Assembly: GCA_029260345.1 (NCBI GenBank)
Contig: JAJDDK010000002.1
Span: 1-64,000 of the forward strand
DNA from: Phycisphaerales bacterium
Lineage (GTDB): Bacteria > Planctomycetota > Phycisphaerae > Phycisphaerales > UBA1924
Length of the DNA stretch: 64,000 nucleotides
Reading direction: 5' to 3'
The position numbers and the translations under genes are program-made. Below the pieces are notes generated by a model that made no database searches, had not been told where the DNA came from, and saw only the letters and a program-made list of their open reading frames with translations. Below are positions 43,126 to 51,058 of the stretch, piece by piece (position 1 is the stretch's first letter; each line of letters starts with the position of its first letter).

Positions 43126-43632
43126 TTAAGGAGTCGTCAGAAAGCTGATCCACGCAAGGGCGGCCGATTTGGTCAACAAGTACATCCCTGCGAGCACTCC
43201 GATAGACCACGCAAAGTGCTTGATTCGAGTCGACCATGAGATTTCCCTATCTCGTCGTCTGTCCCATCGGCAATAGCGCATTATTGGAAACGCAAAAAGG
43301 ATTAAGAGCACGTTTGGCGCTTAAAGGATTGGGATAACTCGCCAAAATGGGTTCGCGCCACCTGTACGTGCGGCGCCTTTCAATGATTGCGGCGCCGCAA
43401 GCAGCCCGAGCCATGCAATCGTGCCTATTGCTAGTCCTGAAACACCGAGAGCAATCATTGCCTGCCGATTGAAATAGACCGGGTTCGCCGTGTCGTGACC
43501 GCATTCGGGACAGGGAACATTTTGCAGTCCGGCGATCTCGTATTTGCATTTTACACAGCACGGAGGCTTCGTGGAAGGCTGCGGCCACAGCTCAAACTTC
43601 ATCCACGCTCGAACGCGTTGGCGAAAACTCAC
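43126..43632 (-). pseudogene. Zinc-ribbon membrane protein broken by an in-frame TAA
   Basis: The reading frame opens at GTG 43632 (GAGGA seven bases before) and has a zinc ribbon CVKCKYEIAGLQNVPCPECG and one membrane helix, then stops at TAA (43321-43323). The same frame continues without another stop through NVLLILFAFPIMRYC, RRRDREISWSTRIK and a last helix LAGMYLLTKSAALAWISFL to 43126. The two parts together (168 codons) have the size and layout of the neighbouring paralogues. A single nonsense mutation is the simplest explanation. A real short protein, a sequencing error or stop-codon read-through are alternatives. Confidence 0.65.
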
Positions 43633-43720
43633 TCCATTGTCCTCACCAGTTCGTGTCCGAATCGCTCGCACGAAATACCGTGAACCTTCCTTGTTTTGTG
43701 CGAGGTCATTGTGTCATTCG

Positions 43721-44167
43721 TCATAGTAGCGCGTAGTAAATCCCGTAATAGCCCGCGACGCCTAAACAATCGCTTGCAATGGCAAGTGGGACCAAGATCA
43801 AGCTCTTGTGGCCTCCAAGAAACACGGATTTGCTCGCCTTCTCGAATTTGACGTATACCAAAGCGGCATGCACTCCGACAAGCGCAATAACAGCTGGAAC
43901 AAAGTACATCGCAAATCCAAGTAACGAAAAGAAGATGATCAGAAATCCGTTGAGTTTCGAAAGCGTGACCCAGAACGCACTCCATGCAATTAGTCCGAAG
44001 CCGGGCATGATGGCGAAGAGATACAGATTCCGAATCAATTCCCCCCGTGATTCTGCGGTCCCGGTCTTGAAAGGTTGAGCGCCACATTCGGGGCAAACAT
44101 TTGCAGGCAGGCCGTCGATGCAATAGCCGCAAGTAAGGCACTGAATCTGGTGCGCGGCTTCGCTCAC
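43721..44167 (-). CDS. Zinc-ribbon membrane protein
   Basis: The 148-residue protein starts at GTG 44167, overlapping the rlmN stop (GTGA), which argues for translational coupling to rlmN. The zinc ribbon CLTCGYCIDGLPANVCPECG is followed by four hydrophobic segments (for example LIIFFSLLGFAMYFVPAVIAL and LVPLAIASDCLGVAGYYGIY). It is a paralogue of the proteins at 37752, 42513 and 43126. The frame extends to 44206 but that part is rlmN sequence. Confidence 0.75.
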   Translation of the reverse strand: MSEAAHQIQCLTCGYCIDGLPANVCPECGAQPFKTGTAESRGELIRNLYLFAIMPGFGLIAWSAFWVTLSKLNGFLIIFFSLLGFAMYFVPAVIALVGVHAALVYVKFEKASKSVFLGGHKSLILVPLAIASDCLGVAGYYGIYYALL

Positions 44168-45486
44168 ACCTTGGCCCCCGCAGCTTCGTGCCGCAATTGC
44201 CCGCACGCCGCCGCGATGTCGCGTCCGCGGCTGGCGCGGATATGCACATTCACACCGGCGTCGAGCAGAATCTGCTGGAATTCGCGCACATCCTCATCGC
44301 GCGGGCGTTTGAACTCGAGGCCGCCGACTTCGTTGTAGCGGATGAGGTTCACGTTGCTGCGCATGGATTTGGCGAGGCGGGCGAGTTCGCGGGCGTGGTC
44401 GGGCTGGTCGTTGACCGTGCGCATGAGTGTGTACTCAAGCGTGGTTTCGCGCCCGGTCTTTTCGAACCAGCGCTGGCAGGCGCCGAGGAGTTCGCTGATT
44501 GTCGTGAACTCGCTCCAGGGGATGAGCGAGCGGCGGATGTCGTCCGTCGGGGCGTGCAACGAGAGGGCCAGCGTGACGGGGAGGTTGAGCTCGCGCGCGA
44601 GGCGGTCGATGTATTTCGGTAGGCCGACGGTGGAGACGGTGATCTTGCGGGCGCTGATGTTGAGGCCCCACGGCGCCGCAATGGTTTCGATGGCGCGTTT
44701 GACGTTGTCGAAGTTTGACAGCGGCTCACCCATGCCCATGAAGACGACGTTGCTGATGCGCCCGACGTCTTGCAGTTGCGCGAGGCGCCAGACCTGTTCG
44801 ACGATGCGTCCGGAGGAGAGATTCCCGTCAAGGCCGCCGAGGCCGGAGGCGCAGAAGCGGCAGCCCACCGGACAGCCGACTTGCGAGGAGATGCAGGCGG
44901 TGCGCCGGGTCTCCGTCGGGATCATGACGCATTCGGTTTGGCGGGTTGGGTCGGATTCCGTGTTGGAAGTGTTGAGGATTGGGAGTGTTGTGTTTTGCAC
45001 GGGCGAGACGCCCGTGCCACCGGTTGCTGAGTGCTCCCCCTCCCGCCTTGCGGGAGGGGGCTGGGGGGAGGGTTCCCCGTTGGGAACACACAAGGAAGTG
45101 GGACTTGAATCGGCCCTCACCTGACCTCGCTGCGCTCGGCCACCCTCTCCCAGGGGGAGAGGGGTATTCGGATCGCCCCCTCCCCGGCCCTCCCCCGCGG
45201 GGTGGTGGAGGGAAGGATCGTGCCACTGCACCAAGAGTTTCTGCGTTCCATCCGTCGCGAGTTGGTGCGCGAGGGCGTCGCCGGTGACGAAGGCCATCTC
45301 TGTTGTCAGCAAATCGCGGTCGCGCTTGCTGAGGTTGGACATCGCGGCGGGGTCGGCGACGTTTTTGTTGTAGACCCAGTCGATGATCTGATCGGCGCGA
45401 AACGCGGGCATGCGGCGTTCAACGCACCAGTCGCGGAGCGAGTCCGGCGTGTGGGCGAAGATGTGGTTGGTGGGGTTGTTGAGCAT
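44164..45486 (-). CDS. rlmN: 23S rRNA (adenine-2503-C2)-methyltransferase with repeat insertion
   Basis: RlmN is a radical SAM enzyme that methylates A2503 of 23S rRNA (and A37 of some tRNAs). The N-terminal domain (1-90, e.g. PAFRADQIIDWVYNKNV) and the radical SAM core (from about 185) are intact. The iron-sulfur cysteines are C205, C209 and C212 in VGCPVGCRFCASG, and MGMGEPL and VSTVGLP are present. Residues about 91-182 are an insertion rich in Gly, Pro and Arg that comes from three palindromic repeats; E. coli RlmN has about six residues at this place. The frame is kept, so the enzyme may still work, with the insert as a surface loop before the core domain. It overlaps the zinc-ribbon gene by 4 bases. 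Confidence 0.93.
   Translation of the reverse strand: MLNNPTNHIFAHTPDSLRDWCVERRMPAFRADQIIDWVYNKNVADPAAMSNLSKRDRDLLTTEMAFVTGDALAHQLATDGTQKLLVQWHDPSLHHPAGEGRGGGDPNTPLPLGEGGRAQRGQVRADSSPTSLCVPNGEPSPQPPPARREGEHSATGGTGVSPVQNTTLPILNTSNTESDPTRQTECVMIPTETRRTACISSQVGCPVGCRFCASGLGGLDGNLSSGRIVEQVWRLAQLQDVGRISNVVFMGMGEPLSNFDNVKRAIETIAAPWGLNISARKITVSTVGLPKYIDRLARELNLPVTLALSLHAPTDDIRRSLIPWSEFTTISELLGACQRWFEKTGRETTLEYTLMRTVNDQPDHARELARLAKSMRSNVNLIRYNEVGGLEFKRPRDEDVREFQQILLDAGVNVHIRASRGRDIAAACGQLRHEAAGAKV
44941..45216. repeat. Cluster of palindromic intergenic-type repeats inside rlmN
   Basis: Three separate palindromes fill the insertion. One is CACGGGCG/CGCCCGTG (44998-45005 with 45009-45016). The second is a perfect 10-bp stem CCCCCTCCCG/CGGGAGGGGG (45036-45045 with 45051-45060). 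The third is CCCTCTCCC/GGGAGAGGG (about 45143-45164). Sequences of these kinds are normally found between genes in planctomycetes. Here all three are translated in frame. Confidence 0.8.
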
Positions 45487-45519
45487 GGGTCGCCAAGAGG
45501 ATAGGCGACTGGCGGATTC

Positions 45520-46554
45520 TTACGTCGCCCCAACCGTGAGCGGCGTCGCGCCGTACGCTTCGGCGGTGATTTCCGGCGGAGTCACGCGGATGCGGCGCTT
45601 GGATGGGTCCACGCCGTGGCCGCGCATGATGTCTTTGAGCGACTTCGGAATCTGAAACTCGACATCTTCATTCACTGTCGTGCGCAGCTCAATTGTGCCC
45701 CCGTGGTCATCGACCAGGCGTTTGCACACGTCCGCAACCAAATATTCCGGCGCGCTGGCGCCGGCGGTGACGAGGACGGTCTGGTCCGCGTGAAACCACG
45801 TCGGGTCGAGTTCGGAGACATCATCGATCAAGTACGCCGAAATGCCCTGATGTTCGGCGATTTCCGTCAAACGCTTCGAGTTTGATGAGTTCTGCGAACC
45901 GACGACCAAAACCAGATCGCATTCCGGTGCGAATTCGCGCACGGCGGCCTGACGGTTTGTTGTTGCGTAACAAATGTCGCTCGTCGGCGGCGCCTTGATG
46001 TTCGGGAACGCCTTCTTCAGCGCCGAGATGATCACCTCGGCATCGTCCACGCTCAGCGTCGTCTGCGTGAGATACGTCAGTTTGTTTGGGTCGTGGATCG
46101 TCAGCATCGAAATGTCGTCGGGCGACTCGACGACCTGGATCGCATCCGGCGCCTCGCCGCGCGTGCCGACGACTTCCTGGTGGTCCGCGTGTCCGATCAG
46201 CAGAATCTGGTAGCCCTGCTTGGCGTATCGAATCGCCTCCATATGGACTTTGGTCACGAGCGGGCACGTCGCGTCGATCGAGGTGAGATTCCGGTCTCGA
46301 GCCGCGGCTTTCACCTGCGGCGAGATTCCGTGCGCGCTGAAAATAACGATGCTGCCTTCGGGCACTTCGGAAACGTCTTCGACAAACTCGACGCCGCGCT
46401 CTTCGAAGCGTCGGACGACGTGCTTGTTGTGGACGATTTCGTGGTAGACGTAGATCGGCTCGTCCGGGCAGAGGGCGAGGACCTGATCGACGACTTCGAT
46501 CGCCATGCCGACGCCGGCGCAGAAGCCGCGAGGATTGGCCAGAAGAATGCGCAT
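45520..46554 (-). CDS. ispH: 4-hydroxy-3-methylbut-2-enyl diphosphate reductase
   Basis: IspH is the last enzyme of the MEP pathway and yields isopentenyl and dimethylallyl diphosphate. The 344-residue protein has the three iron-sulfur cysteines in NPRGFCAGVGMAIE, SIDATCPLVTK and DICYATTNRQAAV. YVYHEIVHNKHVV and SAHGISPQV are also typical, as is the VTAGASAPEYLV end. It starts at ATG 46554 and is divergent from hpnC, 112 bases away. Precursor supply and squalene synthesis thus sit side by side. Confidence 0.97.
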   Translation of the reverse strand: MRILLANPRGFCAGVGMAIEVVDQVLALCPDEPIYVYHEIVHNKHVVRRFEERGVEFVEDVSEVPEGSIVIFSAHGISPQVKAAARDRNLTSIDATCPLVTKVHMEAIRYAKQGYQILLIGHADHQEVVGTRGEAPDAIQVVESPDDISMLTIHDPNKLTYLTQTTLSVDDAEVIISALKKAFPNIKAPPTSDICYATTNRQAAVREFAPECDLVLVVGSQNSSNSKRLTEIAEHQGISAYLIDDVSELDPTWFHADQTVLVTAGASAPEYLVADVCKRLVDDHGGTIELRTTVNEDVEFQIPKSLKDIMRGHGVDPSKRRIRVTPPEITAEAYGATPLTVGAT

Positions 46555-46666
46555 GAGGGCTCCGAACGGGGGAAACAGGCGGTAAATCGTCGCTCCGGCT
46601 CGACGCGCCGGTCTCAGGAGTGGATGATAGCCCGTCCTGTTCCGCGGCGTGCTTTGAAGGAGACGT

Positions 46667-47695
46667 ATGGCCCAGTCCGTTGAAGAAATGCTGACGTCCG
46701 CGATTGCGAGTCGAGGCGGCGTGCTCGGTGATCTGGGCGTTGATCCGGACGGGATGCCGTCGCCGGCAGAGTCGCCGAGTCTGGATGAGGCACGCGACTA
46801 TGTGCGCGGCTTGGCGACGGGACACTACGAGAATTTCAGTGTGCTTTCGCGGCTGGTTCCAGCGGCGCTGCGGGATGATTTCGCGGCGGTGTACGGATTC
46901 TGCCGCTGGTCGGATGATTTGGCGGATGAGACCGGCGCGGCGGGCGAATCGCGAGATGAGTCCGTCAAACTGCTGGCGTGGTGGCGATCGGAACTGGACG
47001 CGTGTTTTCGATTTGCGCGCGGTGAATCCAGCGATCCGCCGCGGCATCCGGTGTATGTGGCGCTTGCTGAAACGATTCGAACGAAAGAGCTTTCGCCTGA
47101 CCCGTTTCATCACCTGATCGATGCATTCGTGCAGGATCAAACGAAGACGCGCTATGAAACGTGGGATGAAGCGCTGGACTATTGCAAAGGAAGTGCGGAT
47201 CCGGTTGGTCGAATTGTTCTGGCGCTGGCCGGGCATAACGGTTCGAAGCCGGGCGATGCGGAGCGCATTGCGATGTCGGATGCGACCTGCACGGCGCTGC
47301 AACTCACGAATCACTGGCAGGATGTGCGACGGGATCTGATTGAGCGGGATCGTGTGTACCTGCCGCGCGAGGAGACGGGCCTTTCGGCGGAGGATTTGCG
47401 CGAGATGCTGGATCGCGGTAACGACCCGGCGGCGCGCGTGAAATACATCCGTGCGGTGCGGCCGTTGGTGGAGCGCACGCGAGCGTTGTTTGTGACGGGC
47501 CGGCCGCTTCCACGGACGCTCGATCGACCGATGCGACCGGTGGTGTGGCTCTTTGGCGCGGGGGGCGAAGCGGTGCTGGATCGTGTCGAACGCATCGGAT
47601 GTGCCACGTTGTGGACACGTCCGCGACTGGCGAAATCGACCAAACTTTGGTTGATCGGTGTCGCCGCGACGCGGGCGGCGCTGTCGAGACAATGA
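46667..47695 (+). CDS. hpnC: Squalene synthase HpnC (hydroxysqualene synthase)
   Basis: HpnC converts presqualene diphosphate to hydroxysqualene in the three-enzyme bacterial squalene pathway. The 342-residue protein has the first Asp-rich motif in GFCRWSDDLADETG and the second in QLTNHWQDVRRDLIERDRVYLP. ENFSVLSRLVPAALR is the HpnC-type N-terminal segment. hpnD and hpnE follow. The N-terminus has about 40 residues more than usual and is not conserved. Confidence 0.94.
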   Translation: MAQSVEEMLTSAIASRGGVLGDLGVDPDGMPSPAESPSLDEARDYVRGLATGHYENFSVLSRLVPAALRDDFAAVYGFCRWSDDLADETGAAGESRDESVKLLAWWRSELDACFRFARGESSDPPRHPVYVALAETIRTKELSPDPFHHLIDAFVQDQTKTRYETWDEALDYCKGSADPVGRIVLALAGHNGSKPGDAERIAMSDATCTALQLTNHWQDVRRDLIERDRVYLPREETGLSAEDLREMLDRGNDPAARVKYIRAVRPLVERTRALFVTGRPLPRTLDRPMRPVVWLFGAGGEAVLDRVERIGCATLWTRPRLAKSTKLWLIGVAATRAALSRQ

Positions 47696-47756
47696 GAAAT
47701 CTGGTGATCGACTTGACGCACTCAGCGGAGGGGCAGTCTCGCTAGACTCGATCGCA

Positions 47757-48680
47757 ATGACCATGGCTCTGGCGACAGTTTGGGAATCGGATCTCGCGGC
47801 GGCGTACGCGCATTGCCGCGATGTCGCGAAGACGCGGGCCCGGAATTTCTATTACGGGTTGAAGCTGACGCCGGAGCCGCAACGGTCGGCGGTGTATGCC
47901 ATTTATGCATGGATGCGCGTCGGTGATGACTTGGTTGATGAAGGACCAGATGGTGATGCGAAGCGGGAGCGCCTTGCGGCGTTTACCGCCGCGACAAATC
48001 GGGCGCTGGCGGGTGAGGATGGCGCTCGGGACGGCATTGGCGAGCCCATCATGTGGGCGGCATTTGCTGATGCGGTGGAGCGTTTCTCGGTTCGCCGCAG
48101 TGATATTGACGCAATGCTTGCCGGGCTGCGTGAGGATCTTGATCATCACGGATATGAGACTTTTGACGAGCTGAAGACGTATTGCGGGCGCGTGGCGTCG
48201 AGCGTCGGTCGCGTGTGCGTGACGATTTGGGGCGTGCGCCAGGGCGTTTCGATGGAGCGCGCCATGACTTTGGCCGAACGGCGCGGCCTTGCATTTCAAC
48301 TCACGAATATTCTTCGCGATTTCGCGGAGGATTTCGATGACGGACGCGTGTATCTGCCGGAGCAGTCCTTTGAAGCGGCAGGCCTGACGCCGGAGCAATT
48401 GCGGCGCTGGGATGATCCTGAGGCGTGCATTCGATTTGTGGAAGGACAGGCGGCGATTGCACGTGCGGAGTTTGATGCATCCGCGCCACTTGAAGACATG
48501 ATCAACGCGGCGTGCGCGCCGACGTTGTGGGCGATGACCCGGATTTATTCGGGGATTCTTCGCAAGATTGAAGAGCGGCCGGACCGTGTCGTGGGTCAGG
48601 CGCGGATTCGACTGCAATCTTTGCATAAAGCGGGGATCGCAATGAGGGCGCTGGCGCGCAGCCGACGCGGCGAGTGGTGA
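47757..48680 (+). CDS. hpnD: Presqualene diphosphate synthase HpnD
   Basis: HpnD joins two farnesyl diphosphates to presqualene diphosphate. The 307-residue protein begins at ATG 47757. KTRARNFYYGLKLTP is the characteristic N-terminal segment, and the metal-binding motifs are in YAWMRVGDDLVDEG and FQLTNILRDFAEDFDDGRVY. It is 62 bases behind hpnC, and its stop overlaps the start of hpnE. The cluster order C-D-E is that of hopanoid producers. Confidence 0.95.
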   Translation: MTMALATVWESDLAAAYAHCRDVAKTRARNFYYGLKLTPEPQRSAVYAIYAWMRVGDDLVDEGPDGDAKRERLAAFTAATNRALAGEDGARDGIGEPIMWAAFADAVERFSVRRSDIDAMLAGLREDLDHHGYETFDELKTYCGRVASSVGRVCVTIWGVRQGVSMERAMTLAERRGLAFQLTNILRDFAEDFDDGRVYLPEQSFEAAGLTPEQLRRWDDPEACIRFVEGQAAIARAEFDASAPLEDMINAACAPTLWAMTRIYSGILRKIEERPDRVVGQARIRLQSLHKAGIAMRALARSRRGEW

Positions 48681-50104
48681 GCGCCATCGCGACGCCGCGG
48701 CGAAGCGCCATGAAGCAGACTTCCAAATCCGAAAATGAACGCGTCATTGTGGTTGGCGGCGGCATTGCCGGGATTGCGGCGGCGCTGCGGCTTGCGGAGG
48801 AGGGCGTGCCGACGCTCTTGCTTGAGACGCGGCGCAAGCTTGGCGGGCGAGCGACGAGCTTTGATGATGTGCGCACGGGCGAGCGGCTGGACAATTGCCA
48901 GCACATCGCGATGGGGTGCTGCACGAATTACCTCGATTTGCTGGATCGCCTTGGCGTTGCGGACAAGATCGCGTGGTCGCGTGACATCTGGTGGATTGAA
49001 CCGGGCGGGCGGCGCAGTGTGGTGCGGCCTGGGCCGCTGCCGGCGCCGGCGCACTTTGGGGCTTCATTCCTTCGGGCGCGGTTTCTTTCGATTGATGAGA
49101 AGTTTGCGATTGCGCTGGGCATGCATCATGCGGCGTACGCGGATCTTGATGCGTGCGCATCGATCACGTTTGCAGCATGGCTGGAGCGGCATGGTCAGTC
49201 GCCGAGTGTCATCGACAAGTTCTGGGCGCCGGTGGTGGTGAGCGCGTGCAATCTGTGGCCCGATCGACTGGCGGCGAGTGAAGCGCTGCATGTGTTTCAG
49301 GAGGGATTCCTGGCGCATCGGGATGCGGCGATGATCGGTGTGCCGACAACGCCATTGGTTGAGTTGTATGACGAGGCGGAGCGGGTGATCGCACGAGCCG
49401 GCGGTGAGTTGAAGCTCGGGGAATCGGTTACGCGCGTGTCAACGAATGAAGTTGAAACAGCACAAGGCGAGCGGCTTTCGGCGCAGGCCGTGATTTGCGC
49501 CGTTCCCTTTGAGCGTGCAGTTCGCATCATTGATGAGCGGGCGAAGCATTTTGACGGGCGCTTTTCGAAGTTGGGTGAACTTGAGCATAGTCCGATTCTG
49601 GGCATCCATCTGGTGTTTGATCGGCCGGTGATGGATGTGCCGCACGCGGCGCTCGTGGGGATGGGAACGCAGTGGCTGTTTCGGAAGGATGACGCGGGGA
49701 CGCGCATTCATGCGGTGATCAGCGGCGCGTTTGACTGGATGCCGTTGAGTGAAGAAGAGATTGTGGCGCGGGTGCTGTCTGATGTGCGCGCATGTTTGCC
49801 GCCGGCGCGTGATGCGGAGCTGGTGTCCGGCCGGCCGGTGAAGGAGAAGCGGGCGACGTTGGCGCCGACGCCGCAGTCAATTTCCGCGCGGCCAACCACG
49901 ACGGGGCCGAGCGGGATCATTCTTGCCGGTGATTACGTGCGGACGGGTTGGCCTTCAACGATGGAAGGGGCGGCGCGCAGTGGGTATCTGGCGGCAGCGG
50001 CGGCGTTGGGGCGCGATGAAGAATGGGCGCTGAAGCCTTCGCTAGCCGAAGCGCCGCTGTATCGGTCGGCGCGCGCATTTGCGCACCTGGTTGGCGCGTC
50101 TTAA
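48677..50104 (+). CDS. hpnE: Hydroxysqualene dehydroxylase HpnE
   Basis: HpnE is a flavoprotein that reduces hydroxysqualene to squalene. The 475-residue protein has the FAD-binding motif VVGGGIAGIAAALRLAEEG, then LLETRRKLGGRATSF, and the C-terminal FAD segment ILAGDYVRTGWPSTMEGAARSG (shown here in part). I take the GTG at 48677, whose GTGA overlaps the hpnD stop; an adjacent GTG (48674) and an ATG at 48710 are alternatives. The gene ends at the convergent rplT terminator. Confidence 0.93.
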   Translation: MSAIATPRRSAMKQTSKSENERVIVVGGGIAGIAAALRLAEEGVPTLLLETRRKLGGRATSFDDVRTGERLDNCQHIAMGCCTNYLDLLDRLGVADKIAWSRDIWWIEPGGRRSVVRPGPLPAPAHFGASFLRARFLSIDEKFAIALGMHHAAYADLDACASITFAAWLERHGQSPSVIDKFWAPVVVSACNLWPDRLAASEALHVFQEGFLAHRDAAMIGVPTTPLVELYDEAERVIARAGGELKLGESVTRVSTNEVETAQGERLSAQAVICAVPFERAVRIIDERAKHFDGRFSKLGELEHSPILGIHLVFDRPVMDVPHAALVGMGTQWLFRKDDAGTRIHAVISGAFDWMPLSEEEIVARVLSDVRACLPPARDAELVSGRPVKEKRATLAPTPQSISARPTTTGPSGIILAGDYVRTGWPSTMEGAARSGYLAAAAALGRDEEWALKPSLAEAPLYRSARAFAHLVGAS

Positions 50105-50112
50105 AGGCGCAA

Positions 50113-50142
50113 GAAAAAACCCGGAGGCTTGACGCTCCGGGT
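50113..50142 (-). terminator. Intrinsic terminator of rpmI-rplT
   Basis: On the minus strand an 8-bp stem ACCCGGAG/CTCCGGGT (50119-50126 with 50135-50142) is followed by TTTTTT. A degenerate copy of the CACGGGCG palindrome lies at about 50166-50190 before the rplT stop. Confidence 0.82.
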
Positions 50143-50202
50143 GATGTCGTCGATCAAGTTGTTCGCACGGGCGAGACACCCACGCCACCGTCGAATAAGT
50201 CC

Positions 50203-50577
50203 TTACGACTTGGCTTCGATCGCGGTCGCGTTCTTCTTCGCGGTTTCGACCAGCGCGTCAAACGCTTTCGGATCGTCGATGGCGATCTGGCTGAGCATCT
50301 TGCGGTTGATCAGGATGCCGGAGTGCTTCAGTCCGTTCATGAATCGGGAGTAGCGCGTGTCGCGCATGCGGCACGCGGCGGTGATGCGCGTGATCCACAA
50401 GCGGCGCATGTCGCGCTTGCGATTGCGACGGTCGCGATAGGAGAACTGGCCAGCGCGGGTCAGTGCGACCTTGGCCTGCTGGAAGTGACGGCTTTTGGTT
50501 CCGAAATAGCCGCGGGCTTCGCGGAGAACGCGCTTGTGGGCTCTCTTGCGGGCGGCGCCTTTGCGTACACGAGGCAT
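50203..50577 (-). CDS. rplT: 50S ribosomal protein L20
   Basis: The 124-residue protein binds 23S rRNA early in assembly. MPRVRKGAARKRAHKRVL and the segments FGTKSRHFQQAK, RRLWITRITAACR and SRFMNGLKHSGI are typical. It follows rpmI after 119 bases, which is longer than usual, and is closed by an intrinsic terminator. infC, which heads this operon in most bacteria, is not here. Confidence 0.96.
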   Translation of the reverse strand: MPRVRKGAARKRAHKRVLREARGYFGTKSRHFQQAKVALTRAGQFSYRDRRNRKRDMRRLWITRITAACRMRDTRYSRFMNGLKHSGILINRKMLSQIAIDDPKAFDALVETAKKNATAIEAKS

Positions 50578-50696
50578 CGTGAAAACTCCAACTCTGCGCC
50601 AGACGGGGCGGTGTGTTCGTCACACCGACTTGATGCCCGGACAGCGGCAGTCTCGAAATCTGATTGAACGCGACGGCGGTTGCCGGCGCGAACGTG

Positions 50697-50957
50697 TTAT
50701 TCGGTTTCGCCGGGCGCGGGGCTGCGCTTGAACGCAGTGCGCGGCTGAGTGCGTCCACGGAGGCGTCGATTCAGCATCTTGCTCATGCGCTTGACTTCGG
50801 TGTCCGCGAAGATCGTGTCAGTGCGGAGCTGGCGCAGGCGCTTGCCCGTCTTGGCGGACTTCAAGTGCCCCGTGCCACAACTCTTGTGACGGACCTTTCC
50901 GGTCTTGGAGATCCTGACCCGCTTGAGCAGACCTTTGTGAGGCTTGTTCTTGGGCAT
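50697..50957 (-). CDS. rpmI: 50S ribosomal protein L35, extended
   Basis: The protein starts at ATG 50957 with MPKNKPHKGLLKRVRISKTG and contains the SCGTGHLKSAKTGKRLRQLR segment of L35. It has 86 residues, while L35 usually has 64-66. The extra part at the end (RGRTQPRTAFKRSPAPGETE) is basic and then Pro/Glu-rich. A longer frame upstream is not conserved. It precedes rplT on the same strand. Confidence 0.93.
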   Translation of the reverse strand: MPKNKPHKGLLKRVRISKTGKVRHKSCGTGHLKSAKTGKRLRQLRTDTIFADTEVKRMSKMLNRRLRGRTQPRTAFKRSPAPGETE

Positions 50958-51058
50958 AGCCGAAAGGCTCCGAAGTGCATGCGAATCGCCGCCGGGACGC
51001 CCGGAAGCGAGTCGAGGACTGTACCAATGGGTCTTCAGGCAGGCAAGGCGCGATGGAC

